Below are positions 12,201-23,727 of a stretch of 64,000 nt of DNA, one piece after another. Every line of letters starts with the position of its first letter. Within the stretch, counting starts at the first letter, position 1. A program made the translations under genes and the position numbers. The DNA is from Excoecaria cochinchinensis. Taxonomy: Eukaryota > Streptophyta > Magnoliopsida > Malpighiales > Euphorbiaceae. The DNA lies in NCBI GenBank assembly GCA_947683425.1, contig CANTUQ010000031.1, positions 3,855,001 through 3,919,000 on the forward strand. Direction: 5' to 3'. The notes under the pieces are model-generated. The model had not been told where the DNA came from. It worked only from the letters and a program-made list of their open reading frames with translations, and made no database searches.

Positions 12201-12840
12201 ACCAAAGACCTCTCAGGGGGCAACCAGCAAAAAATAAATCCAAGTATAAATCCAAACGTCAATCGAAGTAATCAACCAAAGACCTCTCAGGGGGCAGATC
12301 TCAACCCAAGACCTCTCAGGGGGCAACCATCACAGAAGGGTTAGCACGATGGCGACACTACTACTCTACGAAGGGTTAGCATGACCACGACACTACCACT
12401 TCATCAAATCAAGAAGAGTTAGCACGATGGCGGCACTACTACTCTATGGAGGGTAAGCACGACCACGACACTACCACTTCATCAAATCAAGAAGGGTTAG
12501 CACGATGGCGGCACTACTACTCTACAAAGGGTTAGCACGACCACGACACTACCACTTCATCAAATCAAGAAGGGTTAGCATGATGGCGGACCTACTACTC
12601 TACGGAGGGTTAGCATGACCGCGGCACTACCACATCATCAAATTAAGAAGGGTTAGCATGATAGCGACACTACTACACTATGGAGGGTTAGTATAACCAC
12701 GGCATTACCACTTCATCAAATCAAGAAGGGTTAGCACGACCACGATACTACCACTTCATCAAATCGAAGGGTTAGCACGATGGCGGCACTACCACTCTAC
12801 GGAGGGTTAGCACGACCACAACACTACCGCTTCAACACGC
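12200..12840 (+). repeat. Tandem repeats in the E2 3' UTR: 78-bp unit plus a short AGACCTCTCAGGGGGCA repeat
   Basis: ACTTCATCAAATC recurs at about 12398, 12476, 12554, 12632 and 12710, a 78-bp period, followed by a 42-bp short step. Each unit is made of two related halves, GGGTTAGCACGATGGCGGCA and GGGTTAGCACGACCACGACA. Just before it, CCTCTCAGGGGGCA occurs three times between 12206 and 12325. Confidence 0.85.
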
Positions 12841-12960
12841 CCACAAGATGGCAACAACCACCACCACAGGTTTCCTGCATCGGAAAGACAGCTGCCTCAG
12901 GTACGTGTCTCTTTCCTTTTCTTCTTTGAGTTTAGGCTCACCTAGACACTAGTGTACTAG

Positions 12961-12982
12961 ATTCCCCTAAACTGGGGGCAAC
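12961..12982 (+). promoter_or_regulatory. Polypurine tract region of E2
   Basis: CCCTAAACTGGGGGCAAC lies immediately before the 3' LTR start TGTAGACACC at 12983. The mirror-image GGCCCCAATTTTAGGG and GCCCCCAATTTTGGGG follow the LTRs of E4 (44252 on) and E5 (57339 on), supporting its assignment as the plus-strand primer region. Confidence 0.65.
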
Positions 12983-13193
12983 TGTAGACACCGGGTCCTG
13001 AGTCAGCCTAGATCAAAGTTACCCGATGATGATAATTGCCTTCACAGGCTAAAAAGGTTAAAAGTGATGATTTCCTCATCAAATTTACATTTTAGAGCAA
13101 AAAATTGAAAAATAATAAAAAAAAATTAAATTTGAAAAATGGGGCTTAGATTTATAGTATTTTTGTAAATTAAAAATTAAAAAAAAAAAGTTT

Positions 13194-13433
13194 TCGGATC
13201 GCGAGTGTCGGGCGCGGCAGCGCGCCTGCGGTAGTGTGCAGGTGCGCTGGCGCGGAGAGGCGACGCGCAGCGTCGCCAATGCTTTGCGTCGCTAAAAGCG
13301 CGCACAGCATTGCGCGTCGCACTGGAGCACGCGGTTTCCGCGCCTCTGCGCGCGGAATCGCGCAGCGTCGCTGCGTGAAGCCCGTCCCCCTATAGCGACG
13401 GGCTTCCCTCCTTTCCTGGCCGTCGCTATAGGG
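13194..13433 (+). promoter_or_regulatory. GC-rich island in U3 of the E2 3' LTR, with hairpins
   Basis: It contains a perfect 14-base inverted repeat (13388-13401 with 13420-13433, arm CCCTATAGCGACGG), a nested 9-base one (13378-13386 with 13397-13405), and a 10-base one (13260-13269 with 13311-13320, arm GCGACGCGCA). The last hairpin is absent from the 5' LTR copy. Confidence 0.65.
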
Positions 13434-15372
13434 TCTAATGTGCTATTTTCCGATATTTCACCATTTTTTCCGTTTTTTTCACCCAAAAATCCTTTTTTAT
13501 CCCATTTTTTTAGTGTTTTTGAGTCTAAATTAAATTCTAAAATATTTTCTTAGATAATTAATTAATAAAACTTGATTTTATCATTAAAAATAAAGGAATT
13601 TGTGTTAAAATAAATTTCTTTTCCTTAATTAAATTAGGGCAACTTTTTTATCTTTTAAATACTTTAGGATGAAAACCTAGGGAGCAGGGATAATTATTTT
13701 TCATCAGATTTTTTAAGGGTTTCCTCTCTTCTTCTTTGATTTTTCTTCCAAAAAAATTTCAGATTTCTTTTTTCAATTAACAAGGATTAATGGAGATTGA
13801 AAATTGATTTTTAATTCTTGATTATTCCAAATTAATTTATTTGTTTTCTCCATAAACATAAGAGATTAATTTTCACTTTCAAAATTCAGTTTTTATTTCT
13901 CATTTGTTTTTTCCATTAAACTTTTTCAAGGTTTTTTTTTGGTTTAATCAATAAAAATAATTCCTTTGAGCAAAGAAATTAATTCTTTGTTCTCAAAGAG
14001 TTTTTTTTTATTAGTTTTTAAGCCTATTTTTACTAGAATAAAATTCCAACATTTATCATATTCAACTCTAAATTTTTAAAGTCACAAACAATGGAAATCA
14101 AATCATATTTTACCTTCATCAAATCCGACTCTGAGGGTAAATATTCTAGGCTCAATTTCTATTTCATTTTTTTATTTATTCATGTATATTTTATTGTTTT
14201 AATTGATTTATTTATTGTTTTCATTTATTTACTTATTGTATTTATTTTATATTGGTTCTATTTAATTGTTTATATATGATTTTATTTTCATTTCATGTGA
14301 ATATTGATTTCTTTTGATTCTTAACATGTAAATAATTTATTTTGATTCCTCATTATTTTTAGCATGTAAATAATTAATTAATTTTTGTTAATCATTTTTG
14401 CCATATAAATGGTTTATGTTAATTATGAACACATCAATTAATCATGTCATTGTTTTAGTTATTTTCATCATTCTCTTATTTACTAATCTTTATCATTCTT
14501 TTTGTCATTTGTTACATGTTATATTTTTTGTTTATTCTATTATTTGTTTGCTTTCATTATTATTATTGTCATATTCATATTTTCATACATTAATTTTATC
14601 AACATGTCATATTTTATTTTATTCACATCATTTAATTAATTTGTCATTTATAATTGCATTTTTTCCATTTATTTTGGTCTGTTAACATTTTAATTCAATC
14701 ATCATTCTTTTCATGTCATCTTATTTTATTTTAATTTGTCATTCATTATTTGGTATATTTTATTGATTTAATTATTTTAATTACTAACATTATTTTGTTT
14801 ATTGTTTTGTTTTTATGTCAAAAACTCATTTTTTTGCTTGGGCATTTTTGCGAGCACACGGGGGAATCCAGAAGGTTCGTTTGGTTTATTTATTTATTTT
14901 ATTTATTTATAATATTTACTTATTTGTCTTTATATTTACTTTTGCCATGTATATTTTTGTATAAAATTGTTTATTTTAGGGCCGCTAGAAAGAAAATCAC
15001 AAATATTTTTTATTAATTAAATTGGTATTTTTCCTAAATAAAAATTGGACCAATGTCTCAATTTTCTCCATCCAAAATCATCACATAAAATTGTTTCATA
15101 AAAATATGCATGCGAGGACCAATGTCCTCACCATTAATGAATATCCCGATTTATGCATGATCTGTATTTTATTTACAATGGGGGTTGTATTCCGCCCCTA
15201 GTTTTGTTGTATTTACTTTCATGTATTATATTTTATTTATTGCTTTCCATAAGTCGACAACCTATGCTTCAATAAACTGCATTAAAATGAATGAGAAATA
15301 GGATAAAACTCTAAATTCAAAGCTCAATTATAAACTTAACCAAGGTATGAATAAATGGGAAGTCCCGAACAC

Positions 15373-16160
15373 ATAAATTAACATCTCAAAATATTCAATT
15401 CAGCAATTAAGAATCATTAACACATAAATTAACAAATCCATTCCCAAACCTGAAAACTCCTTAGCTCTTATCACTTTGTTCCACTACTCCCCACCTTCTC
15501 TTTGCCCTTGGGATCACGAGGAGGCTTAGCTAAACACAAACCCATCAAGAACACACAAAGAACAAACCCTAGATTAAATTTAACCTAGAAATTAAGAAGA
15601 AGAAGATGAACAATATGAACAAAAGAATGACAAAATGCAATAACTTACCAATTAGAGTGTTAAAGGTGATTAATTTCCACCACAATGGCTTAAAACTCCA
15701 CTAGAGCACCAAAATGGAAAGAGAAGAGGAAGAAGGGAATGAAGAAAAGAGAGAACGGGTTAGGGAGGCAGAATTTCTGCTCCTCTTTCTCTTTCCTCTT
15801 CTAAATCCCTCCTTTCCTAAACCCTATCCATGTGTCACTTTCCTATTGGTGGAACCTAACCACTCACACCTAACAAGCATGCACTACACACACAATGCAC
15901 TCCCAACTAATGCACACCCTACTTATGTGTGAATAAAATATACAACCACAACTCCACTACTCCTACCCTACAATAGTACACTCATGCACAAATAAACATA
16001 TCCCAACTAATTCACACTCTAATAACATACATGTATCCACATGATAACAAAATCCACAAACATGTAATATACCCCAAAATACCCTTGTCACATGCCAAAA
16101 TACACACAAATGCACACATACACATGGCTCGTACTACTAGGGGGTAAACAGGGTATGACA
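15373..16160 (-). mobile_element. Truncated Tekay/Del-like LTR fragment inside the E2 3' LTR
   Basis: The segment is related along its length to 48820-49393, the U3 half of the LTR at 47267. Shared stretches include CATAAATT..CCCAAACCTG, CTTCTCTTT..TAGGATCA and TTGACCACTCACACCTA-like blocks. It ends exactly at that family's terminus (minus strand TGTCATACCC). The left edge is truncated and shows a partial duplication of AACACATAAATTAACA (15367 and 15419). No target duplication is visible, so I infer insertion followed by deletion, or repair by copying. Confidence 0.7.
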
Positions 16161-16187
16161 GGCCTTACTGGTCCGGCACGCGTCACA

Positions 16188-16192
16188 GTGAG
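16188..16192 (+). repeat. Target-site duplication of E2, right copy (GTGAG)
   Basis: It directly follows GCGTCACA of the 3' LTR and is identical to 4667-4671. Confidence 0.92.
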
Positions 16193-18147
16193 CACGTTGA
16201 CAGCACTGCCATTGTCCACCGGGATTCTTTTAACATTGAAGTTATTAATTTGAGCTCTTACAACGAGAGCGTCCTCATGTGGAAACATGACGTCTCGTGC
16301 GTCTTCGCTGGATACGGTGATTGAGGCTAGCTATTTGGCCTAGTGAGAGAGGTAAACACCTTTTCCCTTTCTTTTCCTGGAAAGGTCCTCTCCATAGGAT
16401 GATCCTCCAGTGATCACATTTATTACCTCGGCATACGGCCTACGCGGGTCGACATTCCTGGGGTTTCTGTGCTCGCCATCATCATCTGAGCCAAAATCAT
16501 CCTTCTGAGACTTCGGCTGTCAACAGGGACTCTCCCCTCTAGCCGGGCCTATAAATTTTCTGAGGGACCCCCTCCGTATTAGCCTTTTGATCTCCTTCTT
16601 TAGTGAGGTACACTAGTCGGTCGTATGACCAACATCTCTGTGAACTCGCAATATTTGCTGGGGTCCCTTACAACTCTGCTCCTCTCGAACAACTTTCTGG
16701 GCCAGTTGACCTTACTATGCTTTTCTTTGATCCACATCAGCACTGTGGCTGGGCTGGCATTAAGCGAAGTGAAGGTTTTGACCCGCCGATCGTCTGAGCG
16801 TTCACTCATTTCTCGACTAGACTCCTTTCGCTTGCCCAGGTTTCTAAAAGTTACAGCTCGGTCTGGGCTTCTTGCTGTCCGTTCGGATACGGAAGCTCTA
16901 TTGAACGAGCGACCGTCTGGGTGCTGTAGCCGATCCATTACGTTGGTCCTTCTTCCCCTGTTGGACCTTAGGGTGTCATCCAGTTGGATGTGCTGCCTGG
17001 CCCTCTCCATCAGATCGGTAAAGCTGGTTGGGGGTCTTGTCGTTATTGATTCAAACAATGGGCGGTCAGTGATGCCCCCAGCTAAGGCGGTAGTCGCCAT
17101 TTCGATACTGACATTCCTCACTTTTGACATGGTAGCTTGGAACCTATCGATGTAGTCTCAAAGACTTTCATCAAATCTCTGACTGAGATTAAATAGGTCG
17201 CTCATCGACTTTGGTGCACGCGTTTGCACGATAAATCTTGTGGTGAATAGCTCCTTGAGTTATCTGAAGGAGGTAATTGATTCCTGCGGTAGCTCATGGA
17301 ACTAATTGAGAGCATCTCCTCCCAAGGTGGTGGGGAAGATTCTGCAGGCTATCCTTTCATCATAGGTATAGACCTGCACTTTAGTCAGATATTCTGCTAA
17401 ATGAGTGGTGGGATCAATTTTACCTGTGTATTTGTCCATCACCATGTCTCTCCACCTGGCAGGTAGCTCGAATTCTGTGATTTCTCTGCAGAAAGGGGAG
17501 GCAATGTTCTTGCACGTGTTTCCCTCAAACGCGCCTTTCTTGGGGGCGGGGAAGCCGAACTACCCGAGCTTCTATTTAAACCATTGGTCTTCCCTGCTCA
17601 TGGTGGTGGCGGTAGACTCGCCTCTGGCCTTTCTTGAGTGGCTGCAATTTGGGGTGCACATAAAGGATAGATCATCCCCTATGGAGGGGGTGGAAGACCT
17701 GCTGGGGTAATAGGGGGAGTCCCTACTTGTGGACATTGTTCCCTTCCCTTTATCATACCTTCCTGGGGTCTTGACGATGCCCCTTCGACTGTCTTGAGCT
17801 TGTGGCTCATTGATAGAGATCCCCTTGTTTCTCCTCCATCTGAAGTCTTTGTCCATGAGGTAGTCCTCATGGGCTCTTTCAGAGGTTCTTAGCATCTTGC
17901 CTTTTTTGAGTGTTTGGACAATGCTCTTAGTGAAGTCATTAAGAAGGGAACGCATGTCCTTAACAGTAATAGGGGTATTTTCTGGTTGTCTGAGAATGGC
18001 ATCGTCAAATTCAGGAAGAAGGTTGGCTCTGATTGGGCACCTGGGAGGTTTATCGCTTCTCCATAAGGTCCCTGATCTGGCATGGCTGTTGCCATCGCGA
18101 TCATGTTCTCTAGGGGATGCACTCTCGTTAGATCGTGAGTTTGACAT
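16188..18147 (-). pseudogene. E1 gag and N-terminal protease
   Basis: Gag would form the particle and bind RNA. It starts with ATG at 18145-18147 (MSNSRSNESASPREHD), has an Arg/Ser-rich N-terminal part, and a capsid region with SIEMATTALAGGI and FTDLMERARQHI (about 17050-17130). A CCHC-type zinc knuckle follows near 16600-16660, where a one-base deletion after CEF and a TAG codon break it. Near 16197-16222 comes the protease active-site motif with DNGSAVNVL in place of the usual D[ST]G. The reading continues at 4671 across the E2 insertion. Many frame breaks make it a pseudogene. Confidence 0.82.
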
Positions 18148-18167
18148 GGCTCTCAACGAAAGCACCA
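18148..18167 (-). promoter_or_regulatory. Candidate primer binding site of E1
   Basis: On the minus strand TGGTGCTTTCGTTGAGAG begins two bases after the LTR terminus, where a tRNA primer site belongs, and runs straight into the gag ATG. I cannot match it to a specific plant tRNA. The leader between LTR and gag start is only about 22 bases, which is unusually short. Confidence 0.5.
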
Positions 18168-18185
18168 AATGATAAAGCGCAGAAT

Positions 18186-18475
18186 CACTACAAGAAAATT
18201 GACTTTTAACGACCAAAATTTAACGAAGAGATAAAAATCCGGTCGTTAAAATATACAAATAACGAAGGGAAATTAATCCGGTCGTTAGTTCTTAAATTTT
18301 ATTGTTATATAACGAGGGGATTAAATGCGGTCGTTAAAGTAATAAAAATTCGGTCGTTAAAATATACAAATAACGAAGGGAAATTAATCCGATCGTTAGT
18401 TCTTAAATTTTATTATTATATAGCAAAGGGATTAAATATGGCCGTTAAAATAATAAAAATCTGGTGGTTAATGGT
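18186..18475 (+). repeat. Left TIR and subterminal repeats of CACTA-1
   Basis: After the terminal CACTACAAGAAAATTGAC, the words TCCGGTCGTTAAAATATAC and AACGAAGGGAAATTAATCC recur at about 18240-18285 and 18350-18395. They are probable transposase binding sites. The same block closes CACTA-2 at 53000-53263. Confidence 0.8.
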
Positions 18476-18477
18476 GT

Positions 18478-18880
18478 GAATTAGTGGGAATTATGAGAAG
18501 TACAAAAAGAAAAGAGAGGGAAAGTCACGAAAGGGAGGTAGAACGGGAAAGAGACCGAGGAAGAGAAAGAGAGAGAGAGAGGGAGAGAGAGAGACGGCGG
18601 AAGGGGCGAGGAGGCTGGCGACGGTCGACGGCGAGCAACCAGCACCTCGCAATGCCGATCTTGGCGTCTTATTCCCCGTCGCGATGTCGCCGTTCCAGGA
18701 GAGCGGGAGGAAAACGGCGAACTTCTTCTGCATTTTCTGGCCAGTTATGGCGGCGAAGGATGACACAAATTGCACGATGGGACTCCTGGAGGGTAGGCGA
18801 ATCTTTCGGTACTCATGGGTGGTCCTCAATCGCCGACGACGAGTAGATCGGTGTTGGGAATAACCGAGATCTCCGACTTC
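18478..18880 (+). other. Leader region shared by CACTA-1 and CACTA-2
   Basis: An open frame at 18484-18846 starts with a low-complexity Arg/Glu stretch over a (GA)n tract and continues into GC-rich sequence. The same DNA, inverted, lies at 52608-52990 in CACTA-2, where an open frame starts with nearly the same residues (MRSRKRKERESYERE) but diverges in frame later. The DNA is thus conserved between two elements that carry different genes. Whether it is translated is doubtful; it may be a captured first exon or an element-encoded promoter/leader. Confidence 0.5.
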
Positions 18881-18967
18881 TATTCCAGCAAAATGAAGGG
18901 CAGTCATGGCGTGTGACCACCGGAAAAGCAACCCCGACGCCTTGAGTTTCCTAATTATGTGATCCAG

Positions 18968-21900
18968 GATAGAGTCCCTGCTTTCTCGCCACAAAAAGCA
19001 AGAACCCTCATTAAGCGTGAACTTGGAGCTCCTATTGATATGTTGTTCAAGGAGTTTGAGGACCAACCAATTGCTGCAGCTAGTCTTGGTCAGGTGTTTG
19101 ATTTATTTTTAGTGCTACACTTTTAGTAGAAAAATTTAAATCCACCGTCAAAAGTTTCCTAATGTTATTTCTACCCTTGAGCTTGAAAAAGAATAAGATA
19201 ATACTACGATATTCAGGTTCCTCTATCAAAAACCTGCTAAGAAGAATTTTCTTGAAAGAAAATCTGAGAAGTGTACAAGTTGGAAATAGAAGTGTCTGTA
19301 GTTAAATTAAAAGCAGACAATGGAGACCATAATGGTTCCTTGTACTAAATTCAGACTGTTGATGCTTTTCTTGTTTTTACTGATTTTCTTTATTAAATGT
19401 AAGTCACTTCTATTGAATGAATCCATATTCTGTCTTTAGGTGCATCGGGCTGTTCTGCATAATGGAGAGAAAGTAGTTGTGAAAGTTCAGAGGGCTGGTC
19501 TCAAGAGGCTATTTGACATTGATTTGCGTGAGTATTATATGATTTTTAACATTTTGACTTTGCTGATCCAGTACTTGCTGATACGCAACATATCAAATTT
19601 CAATTTTTTTTCCCTCCTTTTTTCGTCTTTTATTATTGTTGTCTCAATGCTACAATTAGTGTCCACTCACTATTTCCAAGAATTGCAAACTTCTGGTTAA
19701 TGGTTTTAATTGCATTAGTGATTATGTTGCTCGTATCATTTTGCTTCTAATATGTGGATGTGGTATCAATCTATTTACATACTTCAAAATTTATGCATTA
19801 TCAAGCAAAATATGATATCTATGAGGCACTCTATGTTTTAACTCTTATTCATTGTTGAGCTAATTTTGATTTCTTATAAAGCACTATATGCCACACCTTT
19901 TTTTTTGTACATGCTCAATCAACCACATTTAATTGAACTTTTTTTTTCATGGAGTGTAAGCTTTCCTGTCAAAATTGCAGGTAATTTGAAGCTAATTGCA
20001 AAATATTTTTAGAGCAGTGAAACCTTTGGTGGTCCATCTAGAGATTGGATTGGTATATATGAAGAATGTGCCAAGTAAGTCACAAGCAGCTATTTTTTGT
20101 TATATTAGATTTTGGGGATCATAATTATGGAACATTTACCATAAAGCAACTGGTGGCAGCCACCTATGCCCCCTTGCAATTGTGCCTGATATTTTTCATG
20201 TTTATGTTAAAACCTGACATTTATGTTGGTCTCCATTTTATATAGATCTGTGCTATTACATACTAAGTTTTTAAGTTAATTCAATACATTATGGTGAAGC
20301 AGCATTTTTTACTCTATTCATTTTGGTATTTGAACTTGTATTTTACTCTATTCATTTTGGTCTTCGTCTTGGTTTTAGGATTTTATATCAAGAGATTGAT
20401 TACATAAACGAAGGAAAAAATGCTGACAGATTCCGCCGAGATTTTTGAAATATAAAGTGGGTTCGAGTACCTGTATGTTTCTTGCTTCTAGCTTTTCTAG
20501 ATTTTTCTCATTAAATTTTTTTCCCTAGCACCTCCTTTTTTGCAATCATGAAATTTAATTGATTGGAATTTGTACTGCGCATGTTCTTACTCTAAAATCA
20601 ATTTTGTCCCTTGAAGCTGGTATTTTGGGATTATACTGCCACAAAAGTGCTGACACTGGAGTATGTACCAGGTTTCTACCTAAACTAATGTATCTGTTTA
20701 ACTTGTACATGCTTCTCCTTATAATATACATCAGAGTAAAGTTTGTATCTGCATTATTTTAAGAGATGCAGCAGCATTTTGGCAATCACAACATTTGGCA
20801 TTACAATGTTAACTTGTATGCGGGTGTTAAGATAAATCAGTTAAATGTCCTAGATTCGCGAGGATATAACCGTTCTCAAATTTCATCACGAGCAATTGAG
20901 GCATACTTGATTCAGGTATACAGCAAATATGCAAGCTACTTTGTAAATAGTGATTTTCAATGTCTGCTGCTTTCTTTGGATCACCATTTGACTTCTGCTG
21001 AATTCATGAAAAACTTCAGATTCTGAAAACTGGTTTCTTTCATACGGACCCTCATCCTGGAAATCTTGCTGTTGATGTGGATGAAGCACTCATCTATTAT
21101 GACTTTGGCATGATGGGAGACATCAAGTCTTTTACTCGTGAGAGGTTGCTCGAACTCTTCTATGCAATTTATGAGAAAGATGCAAAAAAGGTTCGTTCCC
21201 ATCTACTGATACTGCTCTAGGCTATTTGTGGAATTTTTCTGACTTTATGTTAAATGATAGGATTATTGACACATTCTATTTGCAAAGCGATGTAAAATTT
21301 TAAAGCATACAGTATAGAATGGTCTAAAGTATGCATATGTGACACACTTGATCCGAAACACAGTGGCAGAATATGATGGGAGATGTGTTTAAAAGATTCA
21401 TTCTCTCTCTCTCTTATTTTATTTTGATAAGTGATTTCATTGGTTCACAAAACTACCAGTTACAAGTCATAAGACATCAGAGTGGAAGGAATCAGCAAAA
21501 GCAAAGTTTAGGAGGTAGAACTGTATTCATAGATTTTCATCACACAAACTGGCTAGTATCAGCAGTAACTTTGAACCTGTTGAAAAATAGTAAGAGAGAA
21601 CTTGAGAAAGATGCTAATATCAGAATTACACAGTGATCTCTAACATTTGCATAGTTCTGTTAGCTCTGGTTTCTGTCTTAATTTCGTATGGAGGTTATCC
21701 ATTCCATTTATTCTTTTCTTGACACCAGAGGACAACTCCTTGCACTTAGTTTTCTCTAAATCCAAATGCTACAATTTTTTTGGCACATCAACACTAGCTC
21801 AAATTTGTGGAAGCTGGAGTCATTGCTATTCTACCTTATTTTTTGCAGGGTTGGGGTTGACCACCCCAATTCTCCATTTTAATGAATCTAATTCCCCAGT

Positions 21901-23727
21901 CGCTTTTTTCTTTTCTTTCTTAAGAAATGTAACTTCATACAGTTTAATCAATTAATTCGCAATCAGTTTTTCTTTTGTTTCTTAAGAACTGTAACCTCAT
22001 TTCTCTGTCTCTTGCCCACGGTTAGAGTTATTATAAAAGCTTTATCAATAAATTTTTTTGTTTACTTGATTAATCTAATTATCAGGCATCTGACTGGTAG
22101 GTTATGCAAAGCCTCATAGATCTTGGAGCACTTCAGCCCACTGGAGATTTGTCATCAGTATGCTCGATACCAGAATATCTACATTTAAGAAAATGATTAC
22201 TTAGTTACCTGTTAATGAATTTTTAAATAATTGGTAAAACCAATGATGCAAGAACTTTACTTTTGGCATTTTACCAGGTGAGGAGGTCCGTACAGTTTTT
22301 CTTGAATAATTTATTGAGCCAGACACCTGATCAGCAGCAGACTTTTGCTACAATTAGTGAGGTAAGGAAACCTAAAGAATAAATGAGTACCTGCATGAAA
22401 ATGCTACTGATATTACAGTCATGTTCATGGTGCATTACTCTATGTTTGGACAGTGAACTGAATTGGAAATGAAGGAAAATTATTGGTTTACCTCATACAC
22501 AGGAGTACTTTAAATTTTATTCTACATTAGATAGGAAAAATAAATTAAAAAAAAATCTTTTGCTATTTAGTCTTGTTGGGCTATGGAGAAAGGAACATTG
22601 CTTTTCCCTAGCTGGAGATTTGTCCATTAAAACAAAAGAAATGACACCTCATTATCAGATGTTCTCCCATTTTCCTCATCTCCGTACTTTCCTAAAACAG
22701 TATTGTGATTCCAGTTGTGTCATTCAGAAAATGGCTAAAGTGAACCAATTTGGGGAAGAAAATGAGTAACCATCAATTTTAGAAATCAGTTTCAATTTTA
22801 GAAATCATCAATGTCTACTTTATATATGTTTGATATATCGTACAAATTTGTTTAATTTCATGTAATTCTGTATTATCTACGGGGAGCATTATATGATCCC
22901 TTTAGCCCCTGATCAATTGATATGATCCTTTCGTGACTTATGATTGATAAACCAGAAATGTTTGTTAACTCCTCGTTCTTTGTTTAGGATTTATTTGCAA
23001 TAGCTCTGGATCAACCTTTTTGGTTTCCATCAACCTTTACATTTGTTCTAAGAGCATTTTCAATACTTGAAGGTTCTCTCTCTCATACAATCTACCCACT
23101 TTATGCTGATTTTGTTCTGACTTGTTTAATAAACACATTATGGAAATTGTGTTTCAAATTTTTTGTATATTCTTGTGATGCTTGCCAGCGTTTAAGTGAT
23201 AACTACAGTTACATCACCATATTGCTCGTTCCTTGATTTTACTTTCTTACAGGTATTGGCTACACTCTTGATCCGAACTTTTCATTTGTCAAGATTGTGG
23301 CCCCTTATGCACAGGTTTTCATGTCAGCCTGGCTCCTTCAATCATAAGAAATCTCTCCAATTGGTGACTTATTCAATTTGCTAAGATTTTCCAATCTTGC
23401 AGGAACTTTTAGATCTAAGAAACAGGCAGCGCACAGGAACACAAATGGTGGAAGAAATAAGGAAATAAGCTAATGATGTATTGTCTTTGCTACTGATATT
23501 TATACTGTAGCATCATTTTCCTTGTGGCTATAGTTGCATCAGAATACTGTCATTATACCTCCATAAAAATGCAACAGATTGTAGTTTATTAATGTATTGA
23601 GAGCACTTGCATGCTGTTTCAGGCCAGAAGTTCCACCATATCCATGCCTTCTAGAGTTCAACGGATAGAAGAGTTCGTGAAACAACTTGAAGCAGGAGAC
23701 TTAAAACTTCGAGTTCGTGTTCTTGAG
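18968..23727 (+). pseudogene. Captured ABC1-family atypical kinase gene fragment, 13 exons
   Basis: Exons with GT..AG boundaries: 18968-19093, 19440-19527, 19981-20073, 20379-20472, 20617-20671, 20823-20915, 21020-21190, 22101-22157, 22278-22361, 22988-23072, 23253-23314, 23403-23477, 23623-23727. The peptide shows ABC1K marks: AFSPQKA, AAASLGQVHRA (the Ala-rich loop), VVVKVQR (Lys), DPHPGN and YYDFGMMGD. ABC1 kinases act in plastids or mitochondria in lipid and quinone homeostasis; the plant ABC1K3-like branch is plausible but unproven. Both gene ends are missing. Three exons have nonsense codons (TAG in exon 3, TGA in exon 4, TAA in exon 12), and exon 6 has lost its AG acceptor (reads CGG). 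Introns prove DNA-level capture rather than retroposition. Confidence 0.88.

Larger units (their letters stand above)
4672..16187 (+). mobile_element. E2: non-autonomous Ogre-like (Tat) LTR retrotransposon, gag only
   Basis: It has TG..CA LTRs of 2.6 kb at 4672-7294 and 12983-16187, a tRNA-Arg-type primer site at 7296, a leader, a gag-like region ending in an Ogre-type zinc knuckle, a 3.3-kb 3' UTR with tandem repeats, a polypurine tract and a GTGAG duplication. No protease, RT, RNase H or integrase is present between gag and the 3' LTR, so it would need another element's enzymes. The two LTRs look nearly identical outside the GC island and the replaced tail of the 3' LTR, which argues for a recent insertion. 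Confidence 0.9.
12983..16187 (+). repeat. 3' LTR of E2, chimeric
   Basis: It matches the 5' LTR closely from 12983 to 15372 and again from 16161 to 16187. Between them, 788 bp of foreign sequence replace about 217 bp of the original U5 (equivalent to 7051-7267). Its GC island (13194-13433) differs from that of the 5' LTR. Confidence 0.88.

Noticed and set aside
18484..18846. Arg/Glu-rich protein of 120 residues as a real gene
   Set aside because: The start is a (GA)n tract and the frame is not kept in the CACTA-2 copy; kept only as a shared leader block.
22560..22769. Extra exon or ORF in the ABC1K region
   Set aside because: It lies in the intron between exons 9 and 10, has no splice context, and does not match the kinase.
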